Below, in pieces: positions 7,328 through 15,311 of a DNA stretch of 17,496 bases. The translations under genes were made by a program, and so were the position numbers. The stretch spans positions 1-17,496 of the forward strand of contig CAJUSQ010000062.1 of NCBI GenBank assembly GCA_910588885.1, read 5' to 3'. Below the pieces are notes generated by a model. That model had not been told where the DNA came from, did not search any database, and worked only from the letters and a program-made list of their open reading frames with translations. Every line of letters begins with the position of its first letter. Positions within the stretch are counted from its first letter, which is position 1. The DNA is from an uncultured Lachnospiraceae bacterium. GTDB taxonomy: Bacteria > Bacillota > Clostridia > Lachnospirales > Lachnospiraceae.

Positions 7328-8200
7328 ATGACTTACGAAACTTTTCAGGCAAAGCTTCTTGCCGAATTAACCGGGCATTTTCCGCCGGACACTTCCATCA
7401 CAATTCATCCCATTCCCAGAAATAATCACATTGAGATGGACGGTTTGACAATTCTTGAATCAGGGTTTAATATTACGCCAACGATCTATATTCAGGAATA
7501 TTATGAAAAGCTGGCTCAGGGACTGTCCTTTTTTGAGGTCTTCCGGCAGATCCTGGCGGTTTATTACGAATATCGGCCCATAGAAAATGTGGATGCATCC
7601 TTTTATTCGGACTTTTCCTTTGTCCAAAACCATATTGTGTACCGACTGGTGCATTTTAAGCGGAACCAGGAATTATTAAAGCAGGTTCCTCATATTCCCT
7701 TTTTAGATCTGGCTATTATTTTCTGCTGCCTGCTTTCTGCAGAGCCGGAAAAGAATGCCTCCATCCTGATCCAAAACAGCCATATGCACGTCTGGAACGT
7801 GGATACCCAGACTCTCTATCAGCTAGCCAAAAAGAACACGCCATTTCTCATGCAGCAGCGTTGTGACCTCCTGTCCCATCTCCTTTCGGACTTTTCTTCC
7901 ACCTCCGGCAGCGCCCCCTGTCCCCTCTACGTTCTGACCAATGAACAGCGGTTTTACGGCGCTGCCTGCATCCTCTATGAGGAACTGCTTTCTGACCTTT
8001 CCAGGAAGCTCCGGAAGGACTTCTATCTCATTCCCAGCAGTATCCATGAAGTCCTTCTGATTCCGGCCGCTCCCGGTATGGAACGGGAATTTTTTAACCA
8101 CATGATCCAGGAAGTCAACACGGCCTATCTGATTCCGGAAGAAATCCTTTCTGACCATGTCTATTACTACTGCCGAGAGGAACAGCGGCTTTCCTTCTGA
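7328..8200 (+). CDS. DUF5688-type hypothetical protein
   Basis: This 290-residue protein has no signal peptide and no membrane segment. The N-terminal layout (MTYETFQAKLLAEL, then an IHPIPRNNHIEMDGLTIL segment) and the IYIQEYYEKLAQGLSFFEV stretch match, from memory, the DUF5688 family, which is common in Lachnospiraceae and often present in many copies per genome. The function is unknown. The rest of the protein alternates hydrophobic and aromatic residues, with a C-terminal IPEEILSDHVYYY pattern also typical of the family. A strong AGGAGG site precedes the ATG. It is convergent with spo0A, with 22 bases between the two stops, and no functional link can be claimed from this. Confidence 0.8.
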   Translation: MTYETFQAKLLAELTGHFPPDTSITIHPIPRNNHIEMDGLTILESGFNITPTIYIQEYYEKLAQGLSFFEVFRQILAVYYEYRPIENVDASFYSDFSFVQNHIVYRLVHFKRNQELLKQVPHIPFLDLAIIFCCLLSAEPEKNASILIQNSHMHVWNVDTQTLYQLAKKNTPFLMQQRCDLLSHLLSDFSSTSGSAPCPLYVLTNEQRFYGAACILYEELLSDLSRKLRKDFYLIPSSIHEVLLIPAAPGMEREFFNHMIQEVNTAYLIPEEILSDHVYYYCREEQRLSF

Positions 8201-8222
8201 CCGGCCTGCCAATAAACGCTTC

Positions 8223-9023
8223 CTATTTCCGGTTCTTAAATTCCAGACGGATCTTATCCGCGATCAGGGCAATGAATTCCGAATTGGTAGGCTTTCCTTT
8301 TCCGTTATTGATGGTATAGCCAAACAGTTCATCAATCGTATCCATCTTCCCCCTGCTCCAGGCCACTTCAATTGCATGGCGGATCGCCCGTTCCACACGG
8401 CTGGGTGTAGTCTGGTATTTCTTCGCAATGGTGGGATATAATATCTTTGTTATGGAATTGAGCATCTCAATATCCGTTACCGACATTATAATTGCTTCCC
8501 GCAGATACTGATATCCTTTGATATGGGCCGGAACACCGATCTCATGGATAATGTTCGTAACCTCACCCTCCAGGTTCCGTTCCGTAAGCTCTTCGGTCCG
8601 CTCATAGGCATTTACCTTCTTTACCTCTCCGGCCATACGGTTGCTGCGCTTCCTTACATTTTTCACCTGTTTGAGCACCACATCATTGTTAAAAGGCTTC
8701 ATAATATAATATTCGGCCCCTTTTGCAAAAGCGTCTTCCGTAATTTTCTCCTGGCCAATGGCGGTAATCATGATGAATGCCGGATGCTTTTTGATATTCC
8801 TGTCATTTCGGATCTTATCCAATACACTTAATCCGTCCAGTTTCGGCATGACAATGTCAAGAAGCACCACATCCGGTTCCTTGCATTTGATTAAATCATA
8901 CGCTTCTTCTCCATCTTTCGCCGTTCCGACCACCTGAAGTTCGTCATCACTTTTTATAATATCGCTTAATAAGTGTACCATTCTTTCGTTATCATCTGCA
9001 ATTGCCACATTTAGCTTTTCCAT
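8223..9023 (-). CDS. spo0A: Sporulation transcription factor Spo0A
   Basis: This is the master response regulator for sporulation entry, 266 residues, the usual length. The receiver domain (1-120) has the acidic pocket D10/D11, the phosphoacceptor D56 in LLDIVMP, T87 and K109 (IMKPF), all intact. After a linker with many charged residues, the Spo0A_C DNA-binding domain (about 150-266) carries the recognition region SRVERAIRHAIEVAWSRG. The start is fixed by AGGAGG upstream and by the family N-terminus. Phosphorylated Spo0A binds 0A boxes (TGTCGAA), and two exact copies lie upstream of this gene, so autoregulation is likely. In most Clostridia and Bacilli spoIVB lies just upstream; here a hybrid kinase gene takes that place. 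Confidence 0.98.
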   Translation of the reverse strand: MEKLNVAIADDNERMVHLLSDIIKSDDELQVVGTAKDGEEAYDLIKCKEPDVVLLDIVMPKLDGLSVLDKIRNDRNIKKHPAFIMITAIGQEKITEDAFAKGAEYYIMKPFNNDVVLKQVKNVRKRSNRMAGEVKKVNAYERTEELTERNLEGEVTNIIHEIGVPAHIKGYQYLREAIIMSVTDIEMLNSITKILYPTIAKKYQTTPSRVERAIRHAIEVAWSRGKMDTIDELFGYTINNGKGKPTNSEFIALIADKIRLEFKNRK

Positions 9024-9079
9024 CTCGAAATCCTCCTGTTGCTTTTCCTAATAATTTCTCATAAAACGAAACTATTTGT

Positions 9080-9108
9080 ATTATAAGTCTTATAGCTCCC
9101 AGATTCAA
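9080..9108 (-). promoter_or_regulatory. Sigma-A-type promoter of spo0A
   Basis: Read on the minus strand, TTGAAT (9108-9103) and a perfect TATAAT (9085-9080) are exactly 17 bases apart. The start site would be near 9073, about 50 bases before the spo0A ATG. It is the best promoter in this interval. Confidence 0.7.
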
Positions 9109-9127
9109 CAAGAAATTTTCTTACAAA

Positions 9128-9134
9128 TTCGACA
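9128..9134 (-). promoter_or_regulatory. 0A box (Spo0A-binding site), promoter-proximal
   Basis: The minus strand reads TGTCGAA, the exact consensus for Spo0A-P binding. Its centre is about 58 bases upstream of the predicted spo0A start site, a position suited to activation. A 7-base match can occur by chance, but a second exact copy lies 106 bases away, upstream of the sporulation regulator itself. Confidence 0.6.
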
Positions 9135-9143
9135 GCGCATAAG

Positions 9144-9171
9144 ATTTATTTGTAAATTTCACATTTCCTTT
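9144..9171 (-). promoter_or_regulatory. Possible sigma-H promoter of spo0A
   Basis: On the minus strand AAAGGAAAT (9171-9163) fits the sigma-H -35 pattern RnAGGAwWW and is followed 12 bases later by AATAAAT (9150-9144), one base from RnnGAAT. In Bacillus subtilis, spo0A has both a sigma-A and a sigma-H promoter. This is a pattern match only. A TTGACA (9176-9171) overlaps the same site and could instead belong to a sigma-A promoter with TACAAA. Confidence 0.3.
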
Positions 9172-9233
9172 GTCAAACCTTCTATTTTTTACCGCTAACA
9201 CTTCTATACTACGTGGAACGGCAGGATGATTTT

Positions 9234-9240
9234 TGTCGAA
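9234..9240 (+). promoter_or_regulatory. 0A box (Spo0A-binding site), distal
   Basis: TGTCGAA on the plus strand is the exact consensus and is oriented opposite to the copy at 9128-9134. It lies well upstream of the proximal promoter, so it could serve loop formation, a more distal promoter or nothing. Confidence 0.45.
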
Positions 9241-9279
9241 TCCCGTCGTCTATTTCATGAAAAAGCAGCCGGAAAGAAA

Positions 9280-9295
9280 CAGAACATATGTTCTG
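9280..9295. promoter_or_regulatory. LexA/DinR-like SOS box
   Basis: CAGAACATATGTTCTG is a perfect 16-base palindrome containing GAACATATGTTC, the core of the Gram-positive LexA (DinR) consensus CGAACRNRYGTTYC. It matches at all positions except the outermost base on each side. It lies 256 bases upstream of the spo0A ATG and 52 bases after the kinase stop. A TTGACA on the minus strand (9299-9294) overlaps the palindrome, but no good -10 box follows it, so the target promoter is not obvious. Confidence 0.5.
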
Positions 9296-9346
9296 TCAAG
9301 CATTTTGTGCCGGTTCGTTTCAAGTACGAACCACACACGCAAATAT

Positions 9347-12300
9347 CTAACACATCACTTTATCCAAGGTTGCAAATAATTTACCGATATCAATGGGTTT
9401 TGCAATATGTCCGTTCATACCGCAGCTCAATGCCTCCTGTTTATCCTCTTCAAAAGCATTGGCCGTCATAGCTATAATCGGAATGGAGGAAAGGGTCGGA
9501 TCCTCAAGCTTACGGATTCTTCTGGTCGCTTCATATCCGTTCACCTGCGGCATCTGAATATCCATTAAAATGAGATTATAGTAGCCCGGAGCCGAATTCT
9601 TAAGCATCTCCACCGCTTCCCGGCCGTTATTCGCAACTTCCGTTTCAAAGCCGGCTTCATTTAAAATCGTTACGGCAATCTCCTGATTCAGCTCAATATC
9701 CTCCGCCAGCAAAATCCGGCCGGAACGAATCATTGGCTTCGTCTCCTTCTGGATCACTTCCCGTTCACCGCCTGTATGGATCACGGTGTTCAGGCAGGTC
9801 CGAAGCTCTGACAAAAACAGGGGCTTCGCACAGAATGCCGTTACTCCTGCTTCCTTTGCCTCCTCCTCAATATCAGCCCAGTCATAGGCCGTCAGGACGA
9901 TCACCGGGGCATTTCCGCCTGTTTCCTTCTGAATCCTCCTGGTGACTTCTATTCCGTTCATATCCGGAAGGAGCCAGTCGATAATATAGACTCCGTAGCT
10001 GTCGTTCCGCATAATCGCCTGGCGGGTCCGAAGTACCGCTTCCTTCCCGGATAACGTCCATTCCGCCCGCAGCCCGATCTGCCCCAGCATATAGGACACG
10101 CTGTCGCAGGTGTTGAAATCATCGTCCACCACCAGCGCCCGGCAGCCTGCCAGCTCCTTTATGATCTGAGCTTCCTTCGGCCCTTTGTGAAGCCGTAAGG
10201 TCAGGCCCAAAATAAACTCCGTTCCTACGCCCAATTCGCTTTTTACCGTAATCGTGCCGTTCATCATATCCACGATATTTTTCGTAATGGCCATTCCAAG
10301 GCCGGTACCCTGGATTCCGCTGGTGGTCGTATTCTTTTCCCGCTCAAAGGGTTCAAAAATATGAGAAACAAATTCTTCGCTCATCCCGATTCCGGTATCC
10401 TTAATGGAAAATTCATAATTGGCAAAGCCCTTGGGCGCTCCGGGTTTTTCCGTAATCCGGACACTGACGCTGCCTCCGGCTCCCGTATATTTCACGGAAT
10501 TCCCCAACAGGTTCAAAAGCACCTGGTTTAATCTTAGCTTATCGCAGTAAATATCTTCGTCCAGCACATCTACGGTATCAATAAACAGCTCCAGCTGCTT
10601 TGCATGGATATCGGCCTGCACAATGTTACGGAGCTCATGGAGGATATCAGGCAGGCTGCAGACCTTCTCCTCCAAATGCATCTTGCCGCTTTCGATCCGG
10701 CTCATATCCAGTACGTCGTTGATCAGGCTTAAAAGATGGTTCCCGGAAGACATGATCTTCTTCAGGTACTCTTCCACCTGTTCAGTCCGGTTGATATGGG
10801 TGATGGCCAGTGTCGTAAAGCCTACAATGGCATTCATCGGCGTACGGATATCGTGGGACATATTGGAAAGAAAAGCGCTCTTCGCCTTGCTGGCCCGGTT
10901 TGCCTGCATAAGTGCATCCTCCAAAAGCCCCCTTTGTTCCATCTCTTTGCGGGTTTCCTCATCCACACTGCGGAAGCCCAGCACAATGCCGTGATCCTCC
11001 TCCCATTCTCCGGCACAGACCACTTTCATCTGGAAATATTTAATTTTCCCGTTCCGCATTACCCGGTAATTGACATAGAACAGCCTATTTTCTGCCAGCT
11101 CCTCTTTCAGCTTGTCCTGAGAGGATGCTTCCAGCAGAAGCTGCTGATCTTCTTCGTATACATATTCTTTTATGTACTGCTCCATACTGTCTTTCAGAGA
11201 CAGCTGCTGATCTCCCGAAGTTTCAAACACATGTTCGACCCCTTCTGCAAACCGTAGCGGAAATCCCAGCCCGGTTTCCAAATCGAAATAGCAGACCATT
11301 GTATAATCCAGCGCAAGGGCCTGTACCAGTTCCATTTGACGCCGTTCTCTTTTCTTCTCCTGAAGCTTCTGGGCCGTACAATCCAGAAGAAAACGTTGGC
11401 AAATAAGCTCGCCGTTCTCAACCAACAGCTTGATATTCCCCATCACATGGCGAATATCCCCGTCCTCGTGGCGGACACGGTATTCCACACTGACACTGTC
11501 CCCTTCTTTCTCCAGGCTCTGAATGCTGCTTCGAAGCTTCTCCCGATCCCTCTTCATAACGGAAGACGCAACATAATCAAACCCCTTCTCTATCACCTCC
11601 TCCTCTGAAGAGAAGCCCAGAATCTCCAGCGCAGCCCGGTTCATACTAAGCAGCCTGGTTCCGTCCAGGGTATGGCGAATCACGCCGCAGTCTATGGTAG
11701 TAAAAATCGTTTCCAGCGTTTGGTTCTTCTTAATCAGCTCCTGTTCATAGGCCCGTTCCTGGGTCACGTCAATGGCCACTCCTACGGTTCCCATAACACT
11801 TCCGTCCAGATCGTACAGTGGAGATTTATACGTGGTAAGAAGCCGAAGCCCTTCTCCGGTCTGTATGGTTTCTTCCGAAACATAAGTTTTCCGGGTTCTC
11901 ATTACTTCATTCTCGGATTCCACACAAGCCGGATCATCCTGTTCCACATCCCAGATATAGGCATGACCCCGGCCTTCCACCTGCTGCTTTGTCTTATTAA
12001 CCGTGGTACAGAAGCTGTCATTTACCTTCTCATGAATTCCGTTTTTATCCTTATACCAAATAAGGTTCGGAATACTGTTAATGGCAGACTCCAGGTATTG
12101 GCTGGTCTGCCAGCTGTCCTTGCTCTGCTTCAGGGCCTGCTGCCATCGCAGAATACGGAACTGGATCTCTCCTTCTTCCATAGGCATCACCCAAATATCC
12201 GTGACCTCAGGCATCCCTGCCAGGTCCGGAATCCGCTCCTTTTCTGCCAGCAGGATCACCTGAGCCTCTTCCTTCTTCCGGGACAGCAGAAGCTTTAAGG

Positions 12301-12511
12301 CTTCCAAACCGCCGTTCCTGGTTCCGGCAGCAAAATCCCAGCCCTGCAGGTTTACAAAAAACACGTCCGCCCAAGGAACCTGCTCTTCTTTGAGGCTGCT
12401 GTTTTCCGTAAATTCATGCGTAAAATGTTCCAGCGGGGGCATTTCTTTTATCATCGTAAATACTTCGTTTCGCTGTCCAATCAAAAACATATGAACGTGA
12501 CAATGATACAT
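9347..12511 (-). CDS. Soluble multi-PAS hybrid histidine kinase with two receiver domains
   Basis: This is a cytoplasmic sensor of 1054 residues with no membrane segment. Residues 1-128 look like a degenerate receiver (hydrophobic strands, no phosphoacceptor Asp). Three PAS-like regions follow at about 135-260, 265-380 and 395-515. The kinase core has H553 in SNMSHDIRTPMN, N671, the DTGIG box at 705-709 and GTGLGM at 735-740. Two receivers come last, with phosphoacceptors D845 (IIDWLLPD) and D984 (LMDIQMP) and lysines K896 and K1038. All catalytic residues are present. There is no Hpt domain, so onward transfer would need a separate protein or direct transfer from H553. The start is backed by AGGGAGA upstream and a strong promoter. 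It lies just upstream of spo0A in the same direction, separated by 323 bases. A role in the sporulation phosphorelay is possible but inferred from position only; such kinases are numerous in Lachnospiraceae. Confidence 0.93.
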   Translation of the reverse strand: MYHCHVHMFLIGQRNEVFTMIKEMPPLEHFTHEFTENSSLKEEQVPWADVFFVNLQGWDFAAGTRNGGLEALKLLLSRKKEEAQVILLAEKERIPDLAGMPEVTDIWVMPMEEGEIQFRILRWQQALKQSKDSWQTSQYLESAINSIPNLIWYKDKNGIHEKVNDSFCTTVNKTKQQVEGRGHAYIWDVEQDDPACVESENEVMRTRKTYVSEETIQTGEGLRLLTTYKSPLYDLDGSVMGTVGVAIDVTQERAYEQELIKKNQTLETIFTTIDCGVIRHTLDGTRLLSMNRAALEILGFSSEEEVIEKGFDYVASSVMKRDREKLRSSIQSLEKEGDSVSVEYRVRHEDGDIRHVMGNIKLLVENGELICQRFLLDCTAQKLQEKKRERRQMELVQALALDYTMVCYFDLETGLGFPLRFAEGVEHVFETSGDQQLSLKDSMEQYIKEYVYEEDQQLLLEASSQDKLKEELAENRLFYVNYRVMRNGKIKYFQMKVVCAGEWEEDHGIVLGFRSVDEETRKEMEQRGLLEDALMQANRASKAKSAFLSNMSHDIRTPMNAIVGFTTLAITHINRTEQVEEYLKKIMSSGNHLLSLINDVLDMSRIESGKMHLEEKVCSLPDILHELRNIVQADIHAKQLELFIDTVDVLDEDIYCDKLRLNQVLLNLLGNSVKYTGAGGSVSVRITEKPGAPKGFANYEFSIKDTGIGMSEEFVSHIFEPFEREKNTTTSGIQGTGLGMAITKNIVDMMNGTITVKSELGVGTEFILGLTLRLHKGPKEAQIIKELAGCRALVVDDDFNTCDSVSYMLGQIGLRAEWTLSGKEAVLRTRQAIMRNDSYGVYIIDWLLPDMNGIEVTRRIQKETGGNAPVIVLTAYDWADIEEEAKEAGVTAFCAKPLFLSELRTCLNTVIHTGGEREVIQKETKPMIRSGRILLAEDIELNQEIAVTILNEAGFETEVANNGREAVEMLKNSAPGYYNLILMDIQMPQVNGYEATRRIRKLEDPTLSSIPIIAMTANAFEEDKQEALSCGMNGHIAKPIDIGKLFATLDKVMC

Positions 12512-12558
12512 AATCCTACTCTCCCTGTGCTTTTCAAATTTAAGTGTCTATTGTTTCT

Positions 12559-12587
12559 ATTTTATCATATCCGGAAAGTATTTTCAA
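12559..12587 (-). promoter_or_regulatory. Promoter of the hybrid kinase gene
   Basis: On the minus strand TTGAAA (12587-12582) and TAAAAT (12564-12559) are 17 bases apart, with a TG just before the -10 giving an extended -10. The leader is about 40 bases. This promoter lies after the terminator at 12622-12655, so the kinase is transcribed apart from the upstream oxidoreductase gene. Confidence 0.65.
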
Positions 12588-12621
12588 TAGCAGGAAACGG
12601 CCGAAACCCACATATTTATTT

Positions 12622-12655
12622 GAAAAAACCGCTCCCAAACGGAAACGGTTTTTTC
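12622..12655 (-). terminator. Intrinsic terminator of the sulfur-redox fusion gene
   Basis: GAAAAAACCG pairs exactly with CGGTTTTTTC around a 14-base loop, and the T tract is part of the 3' arm. It starts 8 bases after the stop of the 850-residue oxidoreductase. The stem is symmetric, so it could also work on the other strand, but no plus-strand gene ends there. Confidence 0.8.
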
Positions 12656-12662
12656 ATTCTTT

Positions 12663-15215
12663 TTAACAGCTTGCGCCGCCCTTTACTTGTTTTGCCAGAA
12701 CTTCTTCTTTCTTGATCTCTCCCTTTAACAGCTTCTCTTCCACATAGGAAAAGCCCAGCCTCGCCACGGTATCGGCAAACCGTTCCCCGGTCTGTCCTTC
12801 GTTCCGGAATAAAAGGATTGCTTTTTCTACCGTATCAAGCACTTCTTCCTCGTTTGTAAAAATCTTGGAAAGCGGCTGTCCATTGGCAATCTTCTTGCCC
12901 CATCTGCCGCCGATGTAGATCTTGTAGCCGTTTACATATTCCTCGGTCACACCGAAGGGACATTTGCTCCTGCAGCGCCCGCAATGGTTGCACTCATCCA
13001 TATTTACGGAAAGCATTCCCTCTGAAACCTCTGCAATCTTAATCGGACAGGACGTTTCCACCTGGCACTTTTTACAGCCCTTGCACTTGGAAAAGTCAAA
13101 TCTGGGCACCAGCTGGCCGACAATTCCAAGATCATTCAGATCCGGCTTCACACAGTTGTTGGGGCATCCTCCCACGGCAATTTTGAACTTATGCGGAAGG
13201 GTCACGCTATGATAGCCCTTGTAAAAGCGTTCGTGAATTTTTTCACTAAGTCCGAAGGTATCGATCAGGCCGTACTGGCAGGTGGTTCCCTTACAGGAAA
13301 CTACAGGGCGTACCAGGGAGCCGGTTCCGCCGGTCTCCAAGCCGCGTTCTGCCAGAAATGCCATCAGTTCGTCCAGTTTCTCATATTTAACGCCCTGAAT
13401 CTCAAGGGTAAGACGGCTGGTCATGGTGATTTCACCGCTTCCGAACAGTTCCGCCGCTTCTGCCACGGTAGCCTGCTCCGCAGCCGTAATCTTTCCGTTT
13501 CTGGTAATGATGCGGACATTGAACACATCGTTGTACCGTTTATCCTGCAGGCAGCCTAAGCCTTTCACCCGCTTAATCTCTTCCGGCGGCAGTTTTTCTC
13601 CGGCAGGCAGGGATTTTTTGATCACATTGAAGGTGGCTCCGCCTTCCAGTACCCGGGTATTTTCATAACCCAAGCGACGCAGCTTGTTTTGAAGCAGATA
13701 GCCCCGTTTCCCTCTCGCACACACCAGCAGAAGCCTGGCATCTTTTTCATGCTTCAGTTCCTCTAATTTCCCGAAATCCGCCCATTCCGTACCCGGAAGT
13801 GTCTTAACCGGATGGGCATCTATTACAAGGTAATCCGCTGCGGCTCCTTCGGCATATTCAGCGGGGGTAAATGTGACAAACCTGCCGCTGATTTTATTCA
13901 GCAAAATAGAGCAGGCGGCGGCAAAGGGATGGATTGCCGTGGAAAACGGCGGTGCATAAGCGAAATCCATCGACGTATAAGCATCCACCGTAATTCCCAT
14001 GGAAATGCCCACTACGGCAATATCCGCCATCTTATCCACGCTGCCTTTCCCGATGATCTGGGCTCCCAGCAGCTTATGGGTCTTTTGGTCCGCGATCAAT
14101 TTTGTAATAAAAACAGAAGAATCCGGATAATAGTGGGCCTTATCATCGTTGACAGCCGTCACGCATACCACATCATAGCCGCTTTCCTTCGCAGCCGCTT
14201 CCGTCAGCCCGGTCCTGGCCGCGGAAAGGCTTTCGGAGAGCTTTACTACACCGGTACCCAGTGCCCCGGGATATTCCGTTTCTTCTCCGCTTAAATTCAG
14301 CGCCAGAATTCTTCCGACAATATTCGCAGTAGACCCCATAGCAGACCACTGTCGATTTCCGGTAATCCTGTTTTTTACCATGGCACAGTCTCCTACGGCA
14401 TACACATCCGGAACATTTGTTCTCTGCTGCTCGTCAGTCAAAATCAGGCCCCGTTCCGTTTCAATGCCGGAGCCTTCCAAGAACTCTGTGGCCGGACGAA
14501 TTCCGATTGACAGAATCACCATGTCGCAGGAAAGACTGCCGGAGCTTGTTTTTACCCCGGAAACCTTCTCTTCACCGCTGATCTCCTGCAGGGCGCTTTT
14601 GGTCAGGATGCGCAGTCCGCCTTCCGTCAGCTTGCGCCGGATAAAATCTGCCATATCCGGATCGAAGATATTGGGCATCAATTGTTCCGCCATATCCACA
14701 ACCGTAACCCCGATCCCTTTTGCCATCAGGTTTTCCGCCACTTCAAGCCCGATAAAGCCGCCGCCTACCACCACGGCATTGCGGCATTTCTGCTCTTCCG
14801 CATACTTCCTGGCATCAATGGCATCCTCCGGCGTCCGCACTTTAAATACACCGGGAAGCTCCACACCGGGAAGCTTCGGAACGATGGAGGAAGCTCCTGA
14901 CGCAATCACAAGCTTATCGTAGGAAACCTTGTCTCCGTTTACCAAAACAGTCTTGTCCTCCGGAAAGATTTTCGTTACCTCACTGCCTGTATGTACTTCC
15001 GCTCCGGTCAGTCCCATATACTTCTGGGGGGTATTTACAATCAATTCCCCTTCCGTGGCAATGGCCCCGCCGATATAATAGGGCAGCCCGCAGCCCGCAT
15101 AGGAAATATCCTTCGATTTTGTGTAAATTACAACCTCATCCTCCGGCCTTTCTCTCTTCAGCTTCGCCGCCACCTTCGTCCCGGCTGCCACGCCGCCGAT
15201 AATCACTGTTTTCAT
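12663..15215 (-). CDS. Fusion: CoA-disulfide reductase-like flavoprotein, rhodanese, siroheme sulfite/nitrite reductase half, two [4Fe-4S] motifs
   Basis: This predicted sulfur-redox enzyme has 850 residues. Residues 1-310 are a pyridine nucleotide-disulfide oxidoreductase: FAD motif from V4, redox Cys42 in AGCGLPYYIGG, NAD(P) motif GGGFIGLEVAE at 151-161, second FAD motif VYAVGDCA at 271-278. Residues 315-435 are the dimerisation domain. Residues 455-545 are a rhodanese with Cys499 (VCARGKRGY). From about 555 follows a sulfite/nitrite reductase half with siroheme/[4Fe-4S] cysteines C641, C646, C684 and C688; the first pair is spaced CX4C, where the usual pattern is CX5C. Two ferredoxin motifs follow (C711/714/717/723 and C742/745/748/752). 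The start at 15215 is chosen over 15254 because AAAGGAG lies 9 bases upstream and the FAD fold begins there. CoA-disulfide reductase-rhodanese fusions act on persulfides or polysulfides in known cases; electron flow from NAD(P)H through flavin and Fe-S to siroheme is inferred. A LysR gene is divergent from it. Confidence 0.9.
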   Translation of the reverse strand: MKTVIIGGVAAGTKVAAKLKRERPEDEVVIYTKSKDISYAGCGLPYYIGGAIATEGELIVNTPQKYMGLTGAEVHTGSEVTKIFPEDKTVLVNGDKVSYDKLVIASGASSIVPKLPGVELPGVFKVRTPEDAIDARKYAEEQKCRNAVVVGGGFIGLEVAENLMAKGIGVTVVDMAEQLMPNIFDPDMADFIRRKLTEGGLRILTKSALQEISGEEKVSGVKTSSGSLSCDMVILSIGIRPATEFLEGSGIETERGLILTDEQQRTNVPDVYAVGDCAMVKNRITGNRQWSAMGSTANIVGRILALNLSGEETEYPGALGTGVVKLSESLSAARTGLTEAAAKESGYDVVCVTAVNDDKAHYYPDSSVFITKLIADQKTHKLLGAQIIGKGSVDKMADIAVVGISMGITVDAYTSMDFAYAPPFSTAIHPFAAACSILLNKISGRFVTFTPAEYAEGAAADYLVIDAHPVKTLPGTEWADFGKLEELKHEKDARLLLVCARGKRGYLLQNKLRRLGYENTRVLEGGATFNVIKKSLPAGEKLPPEEIKRVKGLGCLQDKRYNDVFNVRIITRNGKITAAEQATVAEAAELFGSGEITMTSRLTLEIQGVKYEKLDELMAFLAERGLETGGTGSLVRPVVSCKGTTCQYGLIDTFGLSEKIHERFYKGYHSVTLPHKFKIAVGGCPNNCVKPDLNDLGIVGQLVPRFDFSKCKGCKKCQVETSCPIKIAEVSEGMLSVNMDECNHCGRCRSKCPFGVTEEYVNGYKIYIGGRWGKKIANGQPLSKIFTNEEEVLDTVEKAILLFRNEGQTGERFADTVARLGFSYVEEKLLKGEIKKEEVLAKQVKGGASC

Positions 15216-15252
15216 GATAAAAAACTCCTTTCTTGTCTTATTTTCTGATTCC

Positions 15253-15258
15253 ATTATA
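15253..15258 (-). promoter_or_regulatory. Proximal -10 box of the fusion enzyme gene
   Basis: The minus strand reads a perfect TATAAT 37 bases before the ATG. The matching -35 region (TTTCAT at 17 bases) is poor, so use of this site may need an activator such as the divergent LysR protein. Confidence 0.4.
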
Positions 15259-15311
15259 CTACTTTTTATGATAAAATGAAATTATTATTCCTTATTATTC
15301 CATAAAAACAA

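Larger units (their letters stand above)
9024..9346. other. Regulatory region between the hybrid kinase and spo0A
   Basis: This 323-base stretch has no gene. Besides the promoters, 0A boxes and LexA-like palindrome listed separately, it holds a GGTTCG/CGAACC inverted repeat with a 9-base loop at 9312-9332, just after the kinase stop. That repeat lacks a T tract and is only a weak terminator candidate. A near-match to the 0A box (TGTCAAA, one mismatch) lies at 9171-9177. Confidence 0.6.

Noticed and set aside
9271..9299. Minus-strand sigma-A promoter overlapping the LexA-like box
   Set aside because: TTGACA is present at 9299-9294, but the hexamer 17 bases downstream reads CTTTCC, which is not a -10 box.
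9312..9332. Terminator of the hybrid kinase gene
   Set aside because: The GGTTCG/CGAACC hairpin is short and is not followed by a T tract on the minus strand.
10736..11257. Long open frames on the plus strand opposite the hybrid kinase
   Set aside because: They mirror the codon pattern of the kinase gene, have no ribosome sites and no recognisable protein content.
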